64,000 nt of DNA from Anaerocolumna aminovalerica (GCF_900115365.1 NZ_FOWD01000017.1:34093-98092); one strand, 5' to 3'; shown: positions 17,676 through 26,312, counted from the first letter of the stretch. Notes: generated by a model not told the origin, from the sequence alone. Translations and numbers: made by a program.

Positions 17676-18698
17676 ATGTTTAAAGATAAAAAGCTTTTGA
17701 TAACAGGGGGTACTGGCAGTTTTGGAAACGCTGTGCTGAAACGATTTTTAGATACAGAAATTGATCAGATCCGAATATTTTCAAGAGACGAAAAAAAACA
17801 GGATGAGATGCGAAACCTTTATAAAAATAATAAAGTGAAATTTTACATCGGCGATGTCAGGGATATACAATCCATAAAAAATGCCATGTACGGCGTTGAT
17901 TATATTTTCCATGCTGCTGCTTTAAAACAAGTTCCATCCTGTGAGTTCTTTCCACTAGAGGCTGTAAAGACAAATGTTTTAGGAACGGATAACGTTTTAA
18001 CTTCAGCCATAGAATTTGGAGTAAAGAAAGTAATTTGTCTGTCTACGGATAAAGCCGCTTATCCGATTAATGCAATGGGGATTTCCAAAGCCATGATGGA
18101 AAAGGTATTTATATCAAAATCCAAGACGGTGGACCCGGACAGGACAACAATCTGCGGTACCCGTTATGGAAATGTAATGGCTTCCAGGGGCTCCGTCATT
18201 CCGCTTTTTATACAACAAATTAAAGCTGGAAAACCCTTAACGGTTACAAATCCTGACATGACCCGGTTTTTAATGAGCCTTGAAGAGGCTGTGGAATTAG
18301 TAATCTATGCATTTTTAAATGGAGAATCAGGGGACCTTATGGTACAGAAATCACCTGCCTCCTCAATAGGGGATCTGGCACAGGCATTAATCCAATTATT
18401 TGGCAGTGATAGCAAGCTAAATATTATAGGTACCCGCCATGGAGAAAAGTTATATGAAACCCTGTTAACAAAAGAAGAATATTTTGCAGCTCAGGATAAA
18501 GGGAAATTTTATCGTGTACCTGCAGACAAGCGGGACTTGAATTATGATAAATATTATCACCAGGGAAGCAAAATACTTTCTGATTACAAAGAATACAACT
18601 CCAATAATACAGAAAGATTAAATATAGAACAGATTAAAGAACTTCTATTAACTATTGACTATGTCCAGAAGGAATTAAAAGGCGGGTGTCATGAATGA
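17676..18698 (+). CDS. capE: UDP-GlcNAc 4,6-dehydratase/5-epimerase (CapE/WbjB type)
   Basis: The product is 340 residues, an extended short-chain dehydrogenase. The NAD(P)-binding glycine motif GGTGSFG is at residues 11-17. The usual YxxxK is replaced by M134-G-I-S-K138, the pattern of CapE/FlaA1-type inverting dehydratases. HAAALKQVPSCEFFPLEAVKTNVLGT is a further family landmark. It should convert UDP-GlcNAc to UDP-2-acetamido-2,6-dideoxy-beta-L-arabino-hexos-4-ulose, the first step to UDP-N-acetyl-L-fucosamine. The immediate capF and capG partners support the CapE over the FlaA1 or PglF role. It overlaps capF by 4 bp. Confidence 0.9.
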   Translation: MFKDKKLLITGGTGSFGNAVLKRFLDTEIDQIRIFSRDEKKQDEMRNLYKNNKVKFYIGDVRDIQSIKNAMYGVDYIFHAAALKQVPSCEFFPLEAVKTNVLGTDNVLTSAIEFGVKKVICLSTDKAAYPINAMGISKAMMEKVFISKSKTVDPDRTTICGTRYGNVMASRGSVIPLFIQQIKAGKPLTVTNPDMTRFLMSLEEAVELVIYAFLNGESGDLMVQKSPASSIGDLAQALIQLFGSDSKLNIIGTRHGEKLYETLLTKEEYFAAQDKGKFYRVPADKRDLNYDKYYHQGSKILSDYKEYNSNNTERLNIEQIKELLLTIDYVQKELKGGCHE

Positions 18699-19804
18699 AG
18701 ATATTAGTAACAGGAGCAAGAGGATTTATCGGAGAAAATTTAATCGCCCAGTTAAGAAATTTAAATTATACGGACATCTTAATGTTTGATAAAAATACAA
18801 AACTCTCTTTGTTAGACCAATATTGTGAGGAAGCTGAATTTGTATATCATCTTGCAGGAGTGAATCGCCCTAATGAGGACAGGGAATATATGGAGGGGAA
18901 TTTAGGATTTACGAAGGTTCTTTTGGATGCCTTAGAAAAACATAAAAATAATTGCCCGGTTACCATATCATCCTCCATACAGGCTGTTTTTGATAATCCA
19001 TATGGAATAAGTAAAAAAGCAGGGGAAGATGCGGTATTTAATTATTCCAGAGAGACAGGGGCGAAAGTTTTTGTATACCGGCTGCCAAATGTATTCGGAA
19101 AATGGTGCAGGCCCAACTATAATAGTTTTATAGCAACCCTTGCTCATAATATTGCCAGAGATTTACCTGTTACGGTCAAAGATCCGGAAACAGTCTTAAA
19201 TCTGGCTTATATTGATGATGTTGTAGAAGAATTAATAAGTCTGTTAAAGGATAAAGGCAATAAGAAAGGTGATTTTTGTGAAATACCTGTAGTATATCAA
19301 ATTACACTGAAAGAAGTGGTAAATTTACTTAGGTCTTTTAAGGATAGCCGTATTAACTGTTCCATTCCTGATATGTCTGAGGATTTTACCAGAAAACTAT
19401 ACAGTACTTACTTAAGTTATCTGCCGGAGAACAATCTTACTTATCCCTTAAAAATGAATGCAGATCATAGAGGGTCTTTTACTGAGTTCATTAAAACCGC
19501 AGGACAGGGACAAATTTCAGTAAATGTATCCAAGCCTGGAATGATAAAAGGAAACCATTGGCATCACACAAAAAATGAAAAATTTCTTGTAGTCAGCGGA
19601 AGAGGTGTAATACGGTTTCGAAAACTGAATTCAGACCGGGTGATAGAATACTATGTAAGCGGAGACAAACTGGAAGTAGTTGATATACCGGTAGGCTATA
19701 TCCACCATATTGAAAATATTGGTGAAACAGATATGGTGACCATTATATGGGCAAATGAAAGTTTTAATCCCCGGAAACCGGATACTTACTTTATGGAGTT
19801 ATAG
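18695..19804 (+). CDS. capF: CapF-type bifunctional UDP-sugar epimerase/reductase with cupin domain
   Basis: The product is 369 residues. The N-terminal SDR domain begins MKILVTGARGFIGENL and includes FVYHLAGVNRPNEDREYMEGN and the YGISKKAGED catalytic YxxxK. The C-terminal domain from about residue 245 is a cupin, with H288-W-H-H291 and a downstream glutamate (KNEKFLVVSGRG) as likely zinc ligands. CapF/WbjC enzymes epimerise at C3 through the cupin and reduce C4 with NADPH, giving UDP-2-acetamido-2,6-dideoxy-L-talose. Its place between capE and capG is the canonical order of Staphylococcus aureus cap5/8EFG. The 61-bp gap after it contains the capG ribosome site. Confidence 0.92.
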   Translation: MKILVTGARGFIGENLIAQLRNLNYTDILMFDKNTKLSLLDQYCEEAEFVYHLAGVNRPNEDREYMEGNLGFTKVLLDALEKHKNNCPVTISSSIQAVFDNPYGISKKAGEDAVFNYSRETGAKVFVYRLPNVFGKWCRPNYNSFIATLAHNIARDLPVTVKDPETVLNLAYIDDVVEELISLLKDKGNKKGDFCEIPVVYQITLKEVVNLLRSFKDSRINCSIPDMSEDFTRKLYSTYLSYLPENNLTYPLKMNADHRGSFTEFIKTAGQGQISVNVSKPGMIKGNHWHHTKNEKFLVVSGRGVIRFRKLNSDRVIEYYVSGDKLEVVDIPVGYIHHIENIGETDMVTIIWANESFNPRKPDTYFMEL

Positions 19805-19865
19805 AATAGAAGTCATGTTTAAAGAATCTTTTATTGATCTTTAATTAGAAAAACAGGGAGCAGAA

Positions 19866-20999
19866 ATGAAAAAATTAAAAGTAATGACAGTTGTTGGAAC
19901 CCGCCCGGAAATAATAAGATTATCAGCGGTTATTCAAAAATTACAAAAATCAGATGCCATAGAACACATCCTGGTACATACTGGACAGAATTACGATTAT
20001 GAATTAAATGATATATTCTTTAAGGATTTTATGTTAAAGAGGCCGGATTATTTTTTGGGAGCTGCTACCAGTTCGGCTGTGGAAACAATCGGAAATATAC
20101 TCATTAAAATAGAACCTATTTTAGATGAAAGAAAACCGGATGCATTTTTAATACTTGGAGACACCAATAGCTGCTTGTCGGCAATAGCTGCAAAGAGAAG
20201 GCATATTCCCATATTTCACATGGAGGCTGGTAATCGTTGCTTTGACCAAAGGGTACCTGAAGAAACAAACAGAAAGATTGTTGACCATATATCCGATATT
20301 AACCTGCCTTATAGTGATATAGCAAGGGAATATTTATTAAATGAAGGAATTCCGGCAGATCGGATTATTAAGACAGGGAGCCCCATGTTTGAAGTTTTAC
20401 ATTCTGGAAAAGAAGGAATTAAGAATTCAGAAATATTAAAAAAATTAAATCTTAAAATGGGAGAATATTTTTTAATATCTGCACACAGAGAAGAAAATAT
20501 AAACATAGAAGAAAATTTCAGAAACTTAATAGACAGTATCAATGCTATTGGCGAAATTTATAATATTCCAATCATTATTAGTACACATCCCAGAACTAAA
20601 AAGAAAATTTATGAAGATAATATAGAATTAAATTCTTATGTTAAAATTATGAAGCCTTTTGGATTCTATGACTATGTTAATCTTCAGGTAAATGCAAAAT
20701 CTGTATTAAGCGACAGTGGTACAATCAGTGAAGAATCCTCTATTCTTGGATTTAAGGCTCTTAATATCAGACAGTCTCATGAAAGACCAGAAGCCATGGA
20801 AGAGGCAGCTGTAATTATGACAGGCCTTACAAAAGAAAGAATCCTTCAGGGACTTACCATATTAGAACACCAGCAAAAAAATTCATTGAGAATCGTAAGG
20901 GATTATAGTATGGAAAATGTTTCAGATAAAGTACTCAGAATTATTTTATCCTATACCAACTATGTAAACAGGGTAGTATGGGGGAGTAAGGACGTTTAA
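19866..20999 (+). CDS. capG: UDP-N-acetylglucosamine 2-epimerase family, CapG/WbjD type
   Basis: The product is 377 residues. VVGTRPEIIRLSAVIQKL opens the family; LVHTGQNYDYELNDIFF, FHMEAGNRCFDQRVPEETNRKIVDHISD and SDSGTISEESSILG follow in the usual GT-B epimerase order. In this trio the enzyme should invert C2 to give UDP-N-acetyl-L-fucosamine, so the polymer is predicted to contain L-FucNAc. A plain UDP-GlcNAc 2-epimerase making ManNAc is the alternative if the trio is not a unit. GGGAGCAG precedes the ATG at 19866. It is the last gene of the polysaccharide locus; a new promoter follows at 21059. Confidence 0.9.
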   Translation: MKKLKVMTVVGTRPEIIRLSAVIQKLQKSDAIEHILVHTGQNYDYELNDIFFKDFMLKRPDYFLGAATSSAVETIGNILIKIEPILDERKPDAFLILGDTNSCLSAIAAKRRHIPIFHMEAGNRCFDQRVPEETNRKIVDHISDINLPYSDIAREYLLNEGIPADRIIKTGSPMFEVLHSGKEGIKNSEILKKLNLKMGEYFLISAHREENINIEENFRNLIDSINAIGEIYNIPIIISTHPRTKKKIYEDNIELNSYVKIMKPFGFYDYVNLQVNAKSVLSDSGTISEESSILGFKALNIRQSHERPEAMEEAAVIMTGLTKERILQGLTILEHQQKNSLRIVRDYSMENVSDKVLRIILSYTNYVNRVVWGSKDV

Positions 21000-21058
21000 A
21001 GTATTTGAAAGAGTTGGTGATATTTAATAAAAATTTATAATGAAAGATTAAGGAAATA

Positions 21059-21087
21059 TTGATTTTTCAACATTTTTAAGCTATTAT
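21059..21087 (+). promoter_or_regulatory. Sigma-A-type promoter of the kinase-regulator leader
   Basis: TTGATT at 21059-21064 and TATTAT at 21082-21087 are separated by exactly 17 bp. Transcription should start near 21094, which places the conserved RNA block and terminator (21127-21208) in the 5' leader. Confidence 0.75.
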
Positions 21088-21126
21088 AGTAATAAATTAT
21101 TATTACAAAATTACATTATATATATG

Positions 21127-21208
21127 TTTTTTCCGGTTGGCAGTTTTATCTGTTTCAAGTTTTGAGCTTTAGGGTGGAGAGCTCCTATGGAGTTCCCTGC
21201 CTTTTTTT
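21127..21208 (+). ncRNA. Candidate riboswitch leader 1 (possible Na+-I/DUF1646 class) with terminator
   Basis: The block 21127-21183 recurs before the V-ATPase operon (25869-25929): 16 identical bases at its 5' end and 33 identical at its 3' end (21151-21183 versus 25897-25929), while flanks differ. AGCTTT (21165-21170) can pair with AGAGCT (21178-21183) around a GGGTGG loop. The 3' arm is also the start of an intrinsic terminator, a GCTCC/GGAGT hairpin extended by GGA/TCC and ending in seven Ts at 21202-21208, so the two folds exclude each other. That predicts an ON switch by transcription attenuation. The Na+ class is an inference from the V-ATPase partner. Confidence 0.72.
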
Positions 21209-21267
21209 ATTGTAGAAATATAAAAAGATATCAGGGTAGTGGTATACCTGTTATGAGGAGAATGTGT

Positions 21268-22989
21268 GTGGAAGTTATAAAAAGTATTGTATTGAATATA
21301 GGACTGCTTGTTATTCTGGCTCAAATTTTAGCAAGGGTGAAATTGGTTAAAAAGTATATTGTTAGGGAAAAACACAAAACAAAAGAATATATTATACTAA
21401 TTGCTATTTTTGGGATCATCAGTGTTATTTCAACCTATACAGGTTATGGGGTGAATGGGGCTATTGCTAATACTCGTGTTATTGGTGTTATGGCAGGAGG
21501 ATTTATTGGAGGGCCGATTGTTGGCATTGGTGCAGCTATAATTGGAAGTATCCATAGATATATAATAGATATTAATGGTTTTACTGCTTTTGCCTGTGCA
21601 ATCTCAACATTGGCAGAAGGAATCATTAGTGCAGTTACTGCCAAATATGTTAAAAAGAATAAGTATAAAAGTTCCGATTTATTTGCTATTACTTTTTTTG
21701 CCGAGCTGTTGCAGATGATTATTATTTTAATATTTGCCAAACCTTATCAGGAAGCTGTTACCTTGGTAAGAGTGATTGCAGTTCCTATGGTATTTTTTAA
21801 CTCTATGGGTATGGTATTGTTTGTAAGTGTTTTTAATCATATTTTTAAAGAAATGGAATATGAGGTGGGAAGTAAAGTAAATCTTATATTTGAAATAACT
21901 AAAAAATGTCTGCCACTTTTACAGTCGGGTATTTACAATAAGGAGAATTGCAGTAAAATCAGCGATGTGATTTTAGAATATTCCAAAGACTTAGCTGTTA
22001 TTTTTACAGATAAAGAAAATATTATCTGTGTAAAAGGAAAAACTTTAAATTGTATAGGACTAAACCGCTTTTTGCCAGGCCTTGCCAATGAGGTTCTAAC
22101 TAAGAAGAAAGTGTGTATTGCTGAACAGGTACCTGAAGAAGATGTATTATACAAATCTTTGGAAAAAATGGTTGCTATAGGTGCACCGTTAATGAAATAC
22201 GGACAACCTTTTGGATGTCTAATTATATTTGCAAATAAATTTAAAATTTCTTACCATTCGGAGGTTCAGTTTGCAGAAGGGTTAAGTAAATTATTCTCTG
22301 TACAGTTTGAACTTTCGGAAATGGAAAAGCAGCAGGCACTTTTACAGAAAGCAGAATTTAAAGCCTTACAGACACAGATTAATCCTCATTTTATATTTAA
22401 CTCCCTAAATACAATCAGTGCTTTCTGCAGAGAAAAACCGGATAAAGCAAGGGAACTTTTAATTGCCCTTGCTACCTATTTTAGAAATTCCATACAAACA
22501 AAAGATGGATTTGTAAGTATTTATGATGAAATGGATTATGTTATGGCTTATTTACAGCTTGAAAAAGCAAGGTTTGATGAGCGGTTGAATATCATTATTG
22601 ATATGCCGGAAGATATTGATTGTAAAATGCCCTGTCTGATTTTACAGCCTATTGTAGAGAATGCAATTAAACATGGTGCTATGAAGAAGAAACAGGGAGA
22701 AGTTAAAATTACAATTAAGGAAGCAGATAAAGCAATTAAAATTTCAGTAATGGATAATGGGTTAGGAATTCCACAGAATGTGGTACATGGGTTAAAGTAT
22801 AACACCATTGACAATGGCAGAATCGGACTAATAAATGTACAAAAAAGATTATGTTATATTTATGGAGAAAATAATGGCTTGGATATTGATACATCAACCA
22901 ATGGCACTATAGTTAGCATAACCATACCGAAAGATATTTCGAATAAACTGGAACCAAAAAATTTGCCTGCCTATAAGAATGTAGTTTAA
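21268..22989 (+). CDS. LytS/BtsS-type sensor histidine kinase
   Basis: The product is about 573 residues. Six or so membrane segments with YGVNGAIANTRVIGVMAGGFIGGPIVGIGA form the 5TM-LYT receptor domain, then a GAF-like region (about residues 225-350). The His_kinase domain follows, with QINPHFIFNSLNTI (phospho-acceptor His374) and an HATPase segment (VENAIKHGAM, DNGLGIP). GTG 21268 is chosen because AGGAG at 21256-21260 lies 7 bases upstream; ATGs at 21187, 21253 and 21262 lack that spacing. It pairs with the LytTR regulator downstream and a CstA transporter, an arrangement known from pyruvate-sensing BtsSR/YpdAB and LytST systems. The ligand here is inferred. Confidence 0.88.
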   Translation: MEVIKSIVLNIGLLVILAQILARVKLVKKYIVREKHKTKEYIILIAIFGIISVISTYTGYGVNGAIANTRVIGVMAGGFIGGPIVGIGAAIIGSIHRYIIDINGFTAFACAISTLAEGIISAVTAKYVKKNKYKSSDLFAITFFAELLQMIIILIFAKPYQEAVTLVRVIAVPMVFFNSMGMVLFVSVFNHIFKEMEYEVGSKVNLIFEITKKCLPLLQSGIYNKENCSKISDVILEYSKDLAVIFTDKENIICVKGKTLNCIGLNRFLPGLANEVLTKKKVCIAEQVPEEDVLYKSLEKMVAIGAPLMKYGQPFGCLIIFANKFKISYHSEVQFAEGLSKLFSVQFELSEMEKQQALLQKAEFKALQTQINPHFIFNSLNTISAFCREKPDKARELLIALATYFRNSIQTKDGFVSIYDEMDYVMAYLQLEKARFDERLNIIIDMPEDIDCKMPCLILQPIVENAIKHGAMKKKQGEVKITIKEADKAIKISVMDNGLGIPQNVVHGLKYNTIDNGRIGLINVQKRLCYIYGENNGLDIDTSTNGTIVSITIPKDISNKLEPKNLPAYKNVV

Positions 22990-23038
22990 GTCCTGTAATT
23001 TTATTCATATAATAATTTTAAGAATTGGAGATAAAGCT

Positions 23039-23761
23039 ATGAGAATAGGAATCATTGATGACGAAAAACCTGCAAGAAGTGAATTAATGTACCTTATTAA
23101 GGAAATAGTGCCAAATGCGGTAATACAGGAAATGGAAAGCGGAGAAGAAGCTTTGAAACTCATTGCCGCAGAACGGTTTGATTTACTTTGTATCGACATT
23201 AATTTAGGGGATATAAGCGGTATCTCTCTTGCTGCGGCGGCTCGTAAATTAATTCCGGAAGTAGAAATTGTATTTGCAACAGCTTACAATAACTATGCGG
23301 ATAAAGCTTTTGAAGTAGATGCGTTGTACTATTTATTAAAACCTTTTTCAGAAGAAAAAGTTAAGCAGATGTTAGATAAATATATTCAAAAACATGGGAA
23401 GTGCTGCCATGACTACAATAATCTGTATATATCCAAAATTCCTTTAAATGTGGATAAAAGGATTCTCTTAGTTGAGGTTCCATCTATTGTTTACATTGAA
23501 TCTCAAAACAGGGTCTGTATCATTCACACGAAAGAAAAAAGCTACAAAGATAATAATCCTCTGAATTACTTTGAAGAAAAACTGGGAGATAAGGGTTTCT
23601 TCCGAATACAGAAAAGTTATTTAATTAATCTGAATTATGTTTTGGAGATATATCCCTGGTTTAGTAACACATACTGTGTGAAAATGGAAGGCTTTAAAGA
23701 TGAGGTTTTACCAATCAGCAGGAACCAAATCAAAAATTTGAAGAATATTCTTTGCATTTGA
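23039..23761 (+). CDS. LytTR-family response regulator
   Basis: The product is 240 residues. The receiver domain has the acidic pair D8-D9 (IIDDEKPAR), phospho-acceptor D53 (LLCIDINLG) and the switch lysine in YYLLKPF. The C-terminal LytTR DNA-binding domain (about residues 140-240) shows IVYIESQNRVCIIHT and FFRIQKSYLINLNYVLEI, with the usual basic end. GGAGAT precedes the ATG. It lies 49 bp after the kinase and is surely its partner. The likely target is the CstA-like transporter gene 265 bp downstream, although a clear pair of LytTR direct repeats was not identified there. Confidence 0.92.
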   Translation: MRIGIIDDEKPARSELMYLIKEIVPNAVIQEMESGEEALKLIAAERFDLLCIDINLGDISGISLAAAARKLIPEVEIVFATAYNNYADKAFEVDALYYLLKPFSEEKVKQMLDKYIQKHGKCCHDYNNLYISKIPLNVDKRILLVEVPSIVYIESQNRVCIIHTKEKSYKDNNPLNYFEEKLGDKGFFRIQKSYLINLNYVLEIYPWFSNTYCVKMEGFKDEVLPISRNQIKNLKNILCI

Positions 23762-23879
23762 TGCACTGATTTTAACATGTCACCCCTGAATTTATACAAG
23801 ATACACAATATCCAAAGTAATAATTAAAAAAATATGATAAAATTTACATAGAAATAAAGAAAGTGTAAAAAATATTACA

Positions 23880-23952
23880 TTTTCATTAAGTCATTCAACG
23901 TTAAAAATGTTGTTTGATAAAGGTTTTTTTGTACATTTTACATAAAGGAGGA
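23880..23952 (+). promoter_or_regulatory. Region upstream of cstA with imperfect palindrome
   Basis: The sequence around 23897-23914 contains caacgtt-aaa-aatgttg (6 of 7 pairs), followed 15 bp later by a run of seven Ts near 23924-23930. It could be an operator half-site pair for the LytTR regulator or a weak attenuator. No consensus promoter was assigned. Confidence 0.35.
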
Positions 23953-24024
23953 ATGGTGGATATTGTTAGTGTTTTTAGAAGTCCAAAAGATGTACTTTTA
24001 AAAATTAATTTATTCAGGAGGTAG
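23953..24024 (+). CDS. Possible 23-residue leader peptide upstream of cstA
   Basis: ATG 23953 opens a frame reading MVDIVSVFRSPKDVLLKINL then FRR, ending at TAG 24022-24024, two bases before the cstA ATG. AAAGGAGG (23944-23951) lies just upstream; spacing to ATG is only 1 base, while the GTG at 23956 has spacing 4. The cstA ribosome site (CAGGAGG, 24015-24021) is within its last codons, so its translation would open or block cstA initiation. There is no homology evidence; it may be chance. Confidence 0.35.
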   Translation: MVDIVSVFRSPKDVLLKINLFRR

Positions 24025-24026
24025 CT

Positions 24027-25511
24027 ATGATAATATTTTTAATTGGACTAGTGATTTTAATAGTTGGGGGAGCAATTTACGGAAAGTTCTGTGAAAAGGT
24101 TTTTGGACCAGACGACAGAGATACGCCGGCAACTACATTGGCAGATGGTGTTGATTATGTAGCAATGAAGCCTTGGAAAAACAAATTAATTGAACTTTTA
24201 AACATCGCAGGAACAGGGCCAATCCTTGGACCGATTCAAGGTATTTTATTTGGGCCTATTGCCTTTATTACGATTCCTGTTGGATGTGTTCTTGCAGGTG
24301 CACTTCATGACTATTTTGTAGGTATGATTTCTATGCGTAACAGCGGTGCACAAATTCCTAAAATGATGTACAAGTTCATGGGAAACGGAGCAACAAAAAT
24401 CTATACCGTTATCATCTGGATATTAATGTTGCTTACCGGTGTTGTATTTATCTATACACCTGGTGACTTAATCGTCGGAGATATAATGGGAATGGATGTT
24501 AAGGGCAATGTAATCTGGATTGTATACGCAGTAATTTTACTTTACTATGTCATTTCTACAATCTTTCCTATTGACCAAATTATTGGCCGTATCTATCCAA
24601 TCTTTGGTGCAGTATTGATTATATCTGCTATTGGTGTTTTTGTTGGTGTTATGCTTGACGGCGGTGCAAACATGCCGGCATTAAACAGTGGATTGTTAAC
24701 ACAGCATCCAAAGGGACAATCCTTCATTCCGGTATTCTTTATAACAGTGGCATGTGGTATTATGTCAGGTTTTCATGGAAGCCAGGCAACACTTATATCT
24801 AGAACTGTAAAACATGAAAAAGAAGGGCGTCATACATTCTATACTATGATGCTTGTAGAAGGTGCCATTGCTATGATCTGGGCAGCAGGTGCCATGGTTC
24901 TATTCGGAAGAGGAACTGATACGGTAACCGGAGCCACTCAGATGGTAGGTATTATCTCCAGAGAATTTATGGGAACAATTGGCGGATTATTTGCAATTGC
25001 CGGGGTTATCGTTCTTCCGATTACTTCTGGCGATACAGCATTTAGAGCTTTACGTTTAATGATTGCGGAACAATTTAATATCGATCAAAAAGATGCTAAA
25101 AAACGTGTTGGATTATCCTTAATTATATTTATTCCGGCTATATTAATTCTCATTTATGCAAAAAGTTCTCCCGGTGGATTTAATTTACTATGGAGATATT
25201 TCGGATTTACCAACCAACTTGTGGCAGTATTTGCTCTTGCAATGATTGTGGTGTATTTAAAAACTGCCGGCAGAAATTACTTAATTGCTTTACTGCCGGG
25301 AACTTTTTATACATTTATCGTATTTAGTTATATATTCCATGAAAAAATTGGTTTCGGCTTAGAAGCTAGAATTGGTGAAATGTTTGGTATTGCAGACACC
25401 AGTTATGCTATTTCATATACTTTAGGTGCAATATGTGCAGTGCTATTCTTATGGCTAGTACCAAAATTAGCTTCTAAGAGAAAAGACATTATTCTAAACT
25501 ATAAAATGTAA
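24027..25511 (+). CDS. cstA: CstA/BtsT family transporter (putative pyruvate or peptide uptake)
   Basis: The product is 494 residues with about thirteen to fourteen membrane segments. It starts MIIFLIGLVILIVGGAIYGKFCEKVFGPDD and has DGVDYVAMKPWKNKLIELLNIAGTGPILGPIQG, the hallmark block of carbon-starvation protein CstA, then GFHGSQATLISRTVKHE. It is shorter than the roughly 700-residue Escherichia coli CstA, as usual for Gram-positive members. E. coli CstA and BtsT are associated with peptide and pyruvate uptake; the LytS/LytTR pair upstream favours a pyruvate-responsive carrier. CAGGAGG precedes the ATG. Control is probably by the response regulator, and by the upstream riboswitch candidate if transcripts read through. 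Confidence 0.9.
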   Translation: MIIFLIGLVILIVGGAIYGKFCEKVFGPDDRDTPATTLADGVDYVAMKPWKNKLIELLNIAGTGPILGPIQGILFGPIAFITIPVGCVLAGALHDYFVGMISMRNSGAQIPKMMYKFMGNGATKIYTVIIWILMLLTGVVFIYTPGDLIVGDIMGMDVKGNVIWIVYAVILLYYVISTIFPIDQIIGRIYPIFGAVLIISAIGVFVGVMLDGGANMPALNSGLLTQHPKGQSFIPVFFITVACGIMSGFHGSQATLISRTVKHEKEGRHTFYTMMLVEGAIAMIWAAGAMVLFGRGTDTVTGATQMVGIISREFMGTIGGLFAIAGVIVLPITSGDTAFRALRLMIAEQFNIDQKDAKKRVGLSLIIFIPAILILIYAKSSPGGFNLLWRYFGFTNQLVAVFALAMIVVYLKTAGRNYLIALLPGTFYTFIVFSYIFHEKIGFGLEARIGEMFGIADTSYAISYTLGAICAVLFLWLVPKLASKRKDIILNYKM

Positions 25512-25798
25512 CTATAATTTGAAGAGGGGTATTATAGTTATCATAAAAGAGTAAATGAAAATGAATTACATACAATAATAATCTCCTTTTGATAAAACTT
25601 GTAAAACGAAGCAGCTGTTACTTTGACCAATATTTGTCTAAGTAGCAGCTGCTTTACTCAATATACAGTAAAGTAGAACTTAATTTTTCACAATGAATTC
25701 TGTGTAATTTTAATAATTATTATGAGTTTTATAAGTTAAATCTTTGATAAAATGAATAAAATTAGGCATAATTTATTATGAAAATTAAGGAAGCGTTC
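25512..25798 (+). other. Intergenic region with a long hairpin after cstA
   Basis: 287 bp between cstA and the V-ATPase promoter. Arms 25609-25623 and 25640-25654 form a 15-bp stem with a single G-T pair (aagcagctgttactt / aagtagcagctgctt), extended inward by gac/gtc. There is no strong T-run after it, so it may be a transcript-stabilising or processing hairpin rather than an intrinsic terminator. No gene was seen. Confidence 0.55.
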
Positions 25799-25827
25799 TT
25801 GACTTTTTGATATTATAAAATTATAAT
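25799..25827 (+). promoter_or_regulatory. Consensus sigma-A promoter of the V-ATPase operon
   Basis: TTGACT at 25799-25804 and TATAAT at 25822-25827 are separated by 17 bp. The predicted start near 25834 puts the conserved riboswitch-like block in the leader, about 35 nt downstream. Confidence 0.88.
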
Positions 25828-25868
25828 GGTAATAAATTGTTTATGACAGATTTATTGAATATTGGAAC

Positions 25869-25955
25869 TTTTTTCCGGTTGGCAATTATTATTAATTGTT
25901 TCAAGTTTTGAGCTTTAGGGTGGAGAGCTTAGTTAAAGTTTTGCGCTCTTTTTTT
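25869..25955 (+). ncRNA. Candidate riboswitch leader 2 (possible Na+-I/DUF1646 class) with terminator
   Basis: This is the second copy of the block at 21127. AGCTTT (25911-25916) pairs with AGAGCT (25924-25929) around the same GGGTGG loop. The alternative hairpin, AGAGC (25924-25928) with GCTCT (25945-25949), leads into a T-run to 25955 and would stop transcription before the first ATPase gene. The aptamer-like parts are nearly identical in the two copies while the terminator sequences differ, which is typical of a riboswitch class. The Na+ riboswitch class (DUF1646 motif) is known to precede genes that use sodium gradients for ATP production; assignment to it is untested. Confidence 0.75.
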
Positions 25956-25985
25956 GTACCATTAACTTTCAAAGGAGGTGTAAGA

Positions 25986-26312
25986 ATGGCAAAAGAAGCT
26001 GTAGAGTTAGTTAAACAAGCTGAAGAGGAAGCAAAAGCACTTTTGGAGCAGTCCCGTATATATTCAGAAAAAGCTTTAGATGAAGCTAAAGTTTCTGCAA
26101 AAGAAAAATATAAGCAAATCCTTTATGATGCAAAAACAGAAGCAGAGAATATAAAAAAGAAAGCGGAAGAAGATGCTCAGTCAAAGGCTCAGCCAACTAT
26201 TTTAAAAGGCAAAGAAAATGCAGATGCTATTAGGAATATGGATGAAAAAGAATTAACTTCAGCTATAAACATTGTTATTGAGAGGATTGTGAAAACAAAT
26301 GGCAATAGTTAA
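25986..26312 (+). CDS. ntpF: V-type ATPase subunit G/H (peripheral stalk; NtpF equivalent)
   Basis: The product is 108 residues, almost entirely a charged heptad-rich helix (MAKEAVELVKQAEEEAKALLEQSRIYSEKALDEAK...), as expected for the stalk subunit that pairs with subunit E to hold the catalytic head. A frame from 25896 is open, but ATG 25986 follows AAAGGAGGTG at 25971-25980 and fits the family length. It is first in the operon, as ntpF is in E. hirae, and overlaps ntpI by 14 bp, implying coupled translation of the two stator parts. Confidence 0.85.
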   Translation: MAKEAVELVKQAEEEAKALLEQSRIYSEKALDEAKVSAKEKYKQILYDAKTEAENIKKKAEEDAQSKAQPTILKGKENADAIRNMDEKELTSAINIVIERIVKTNGNS

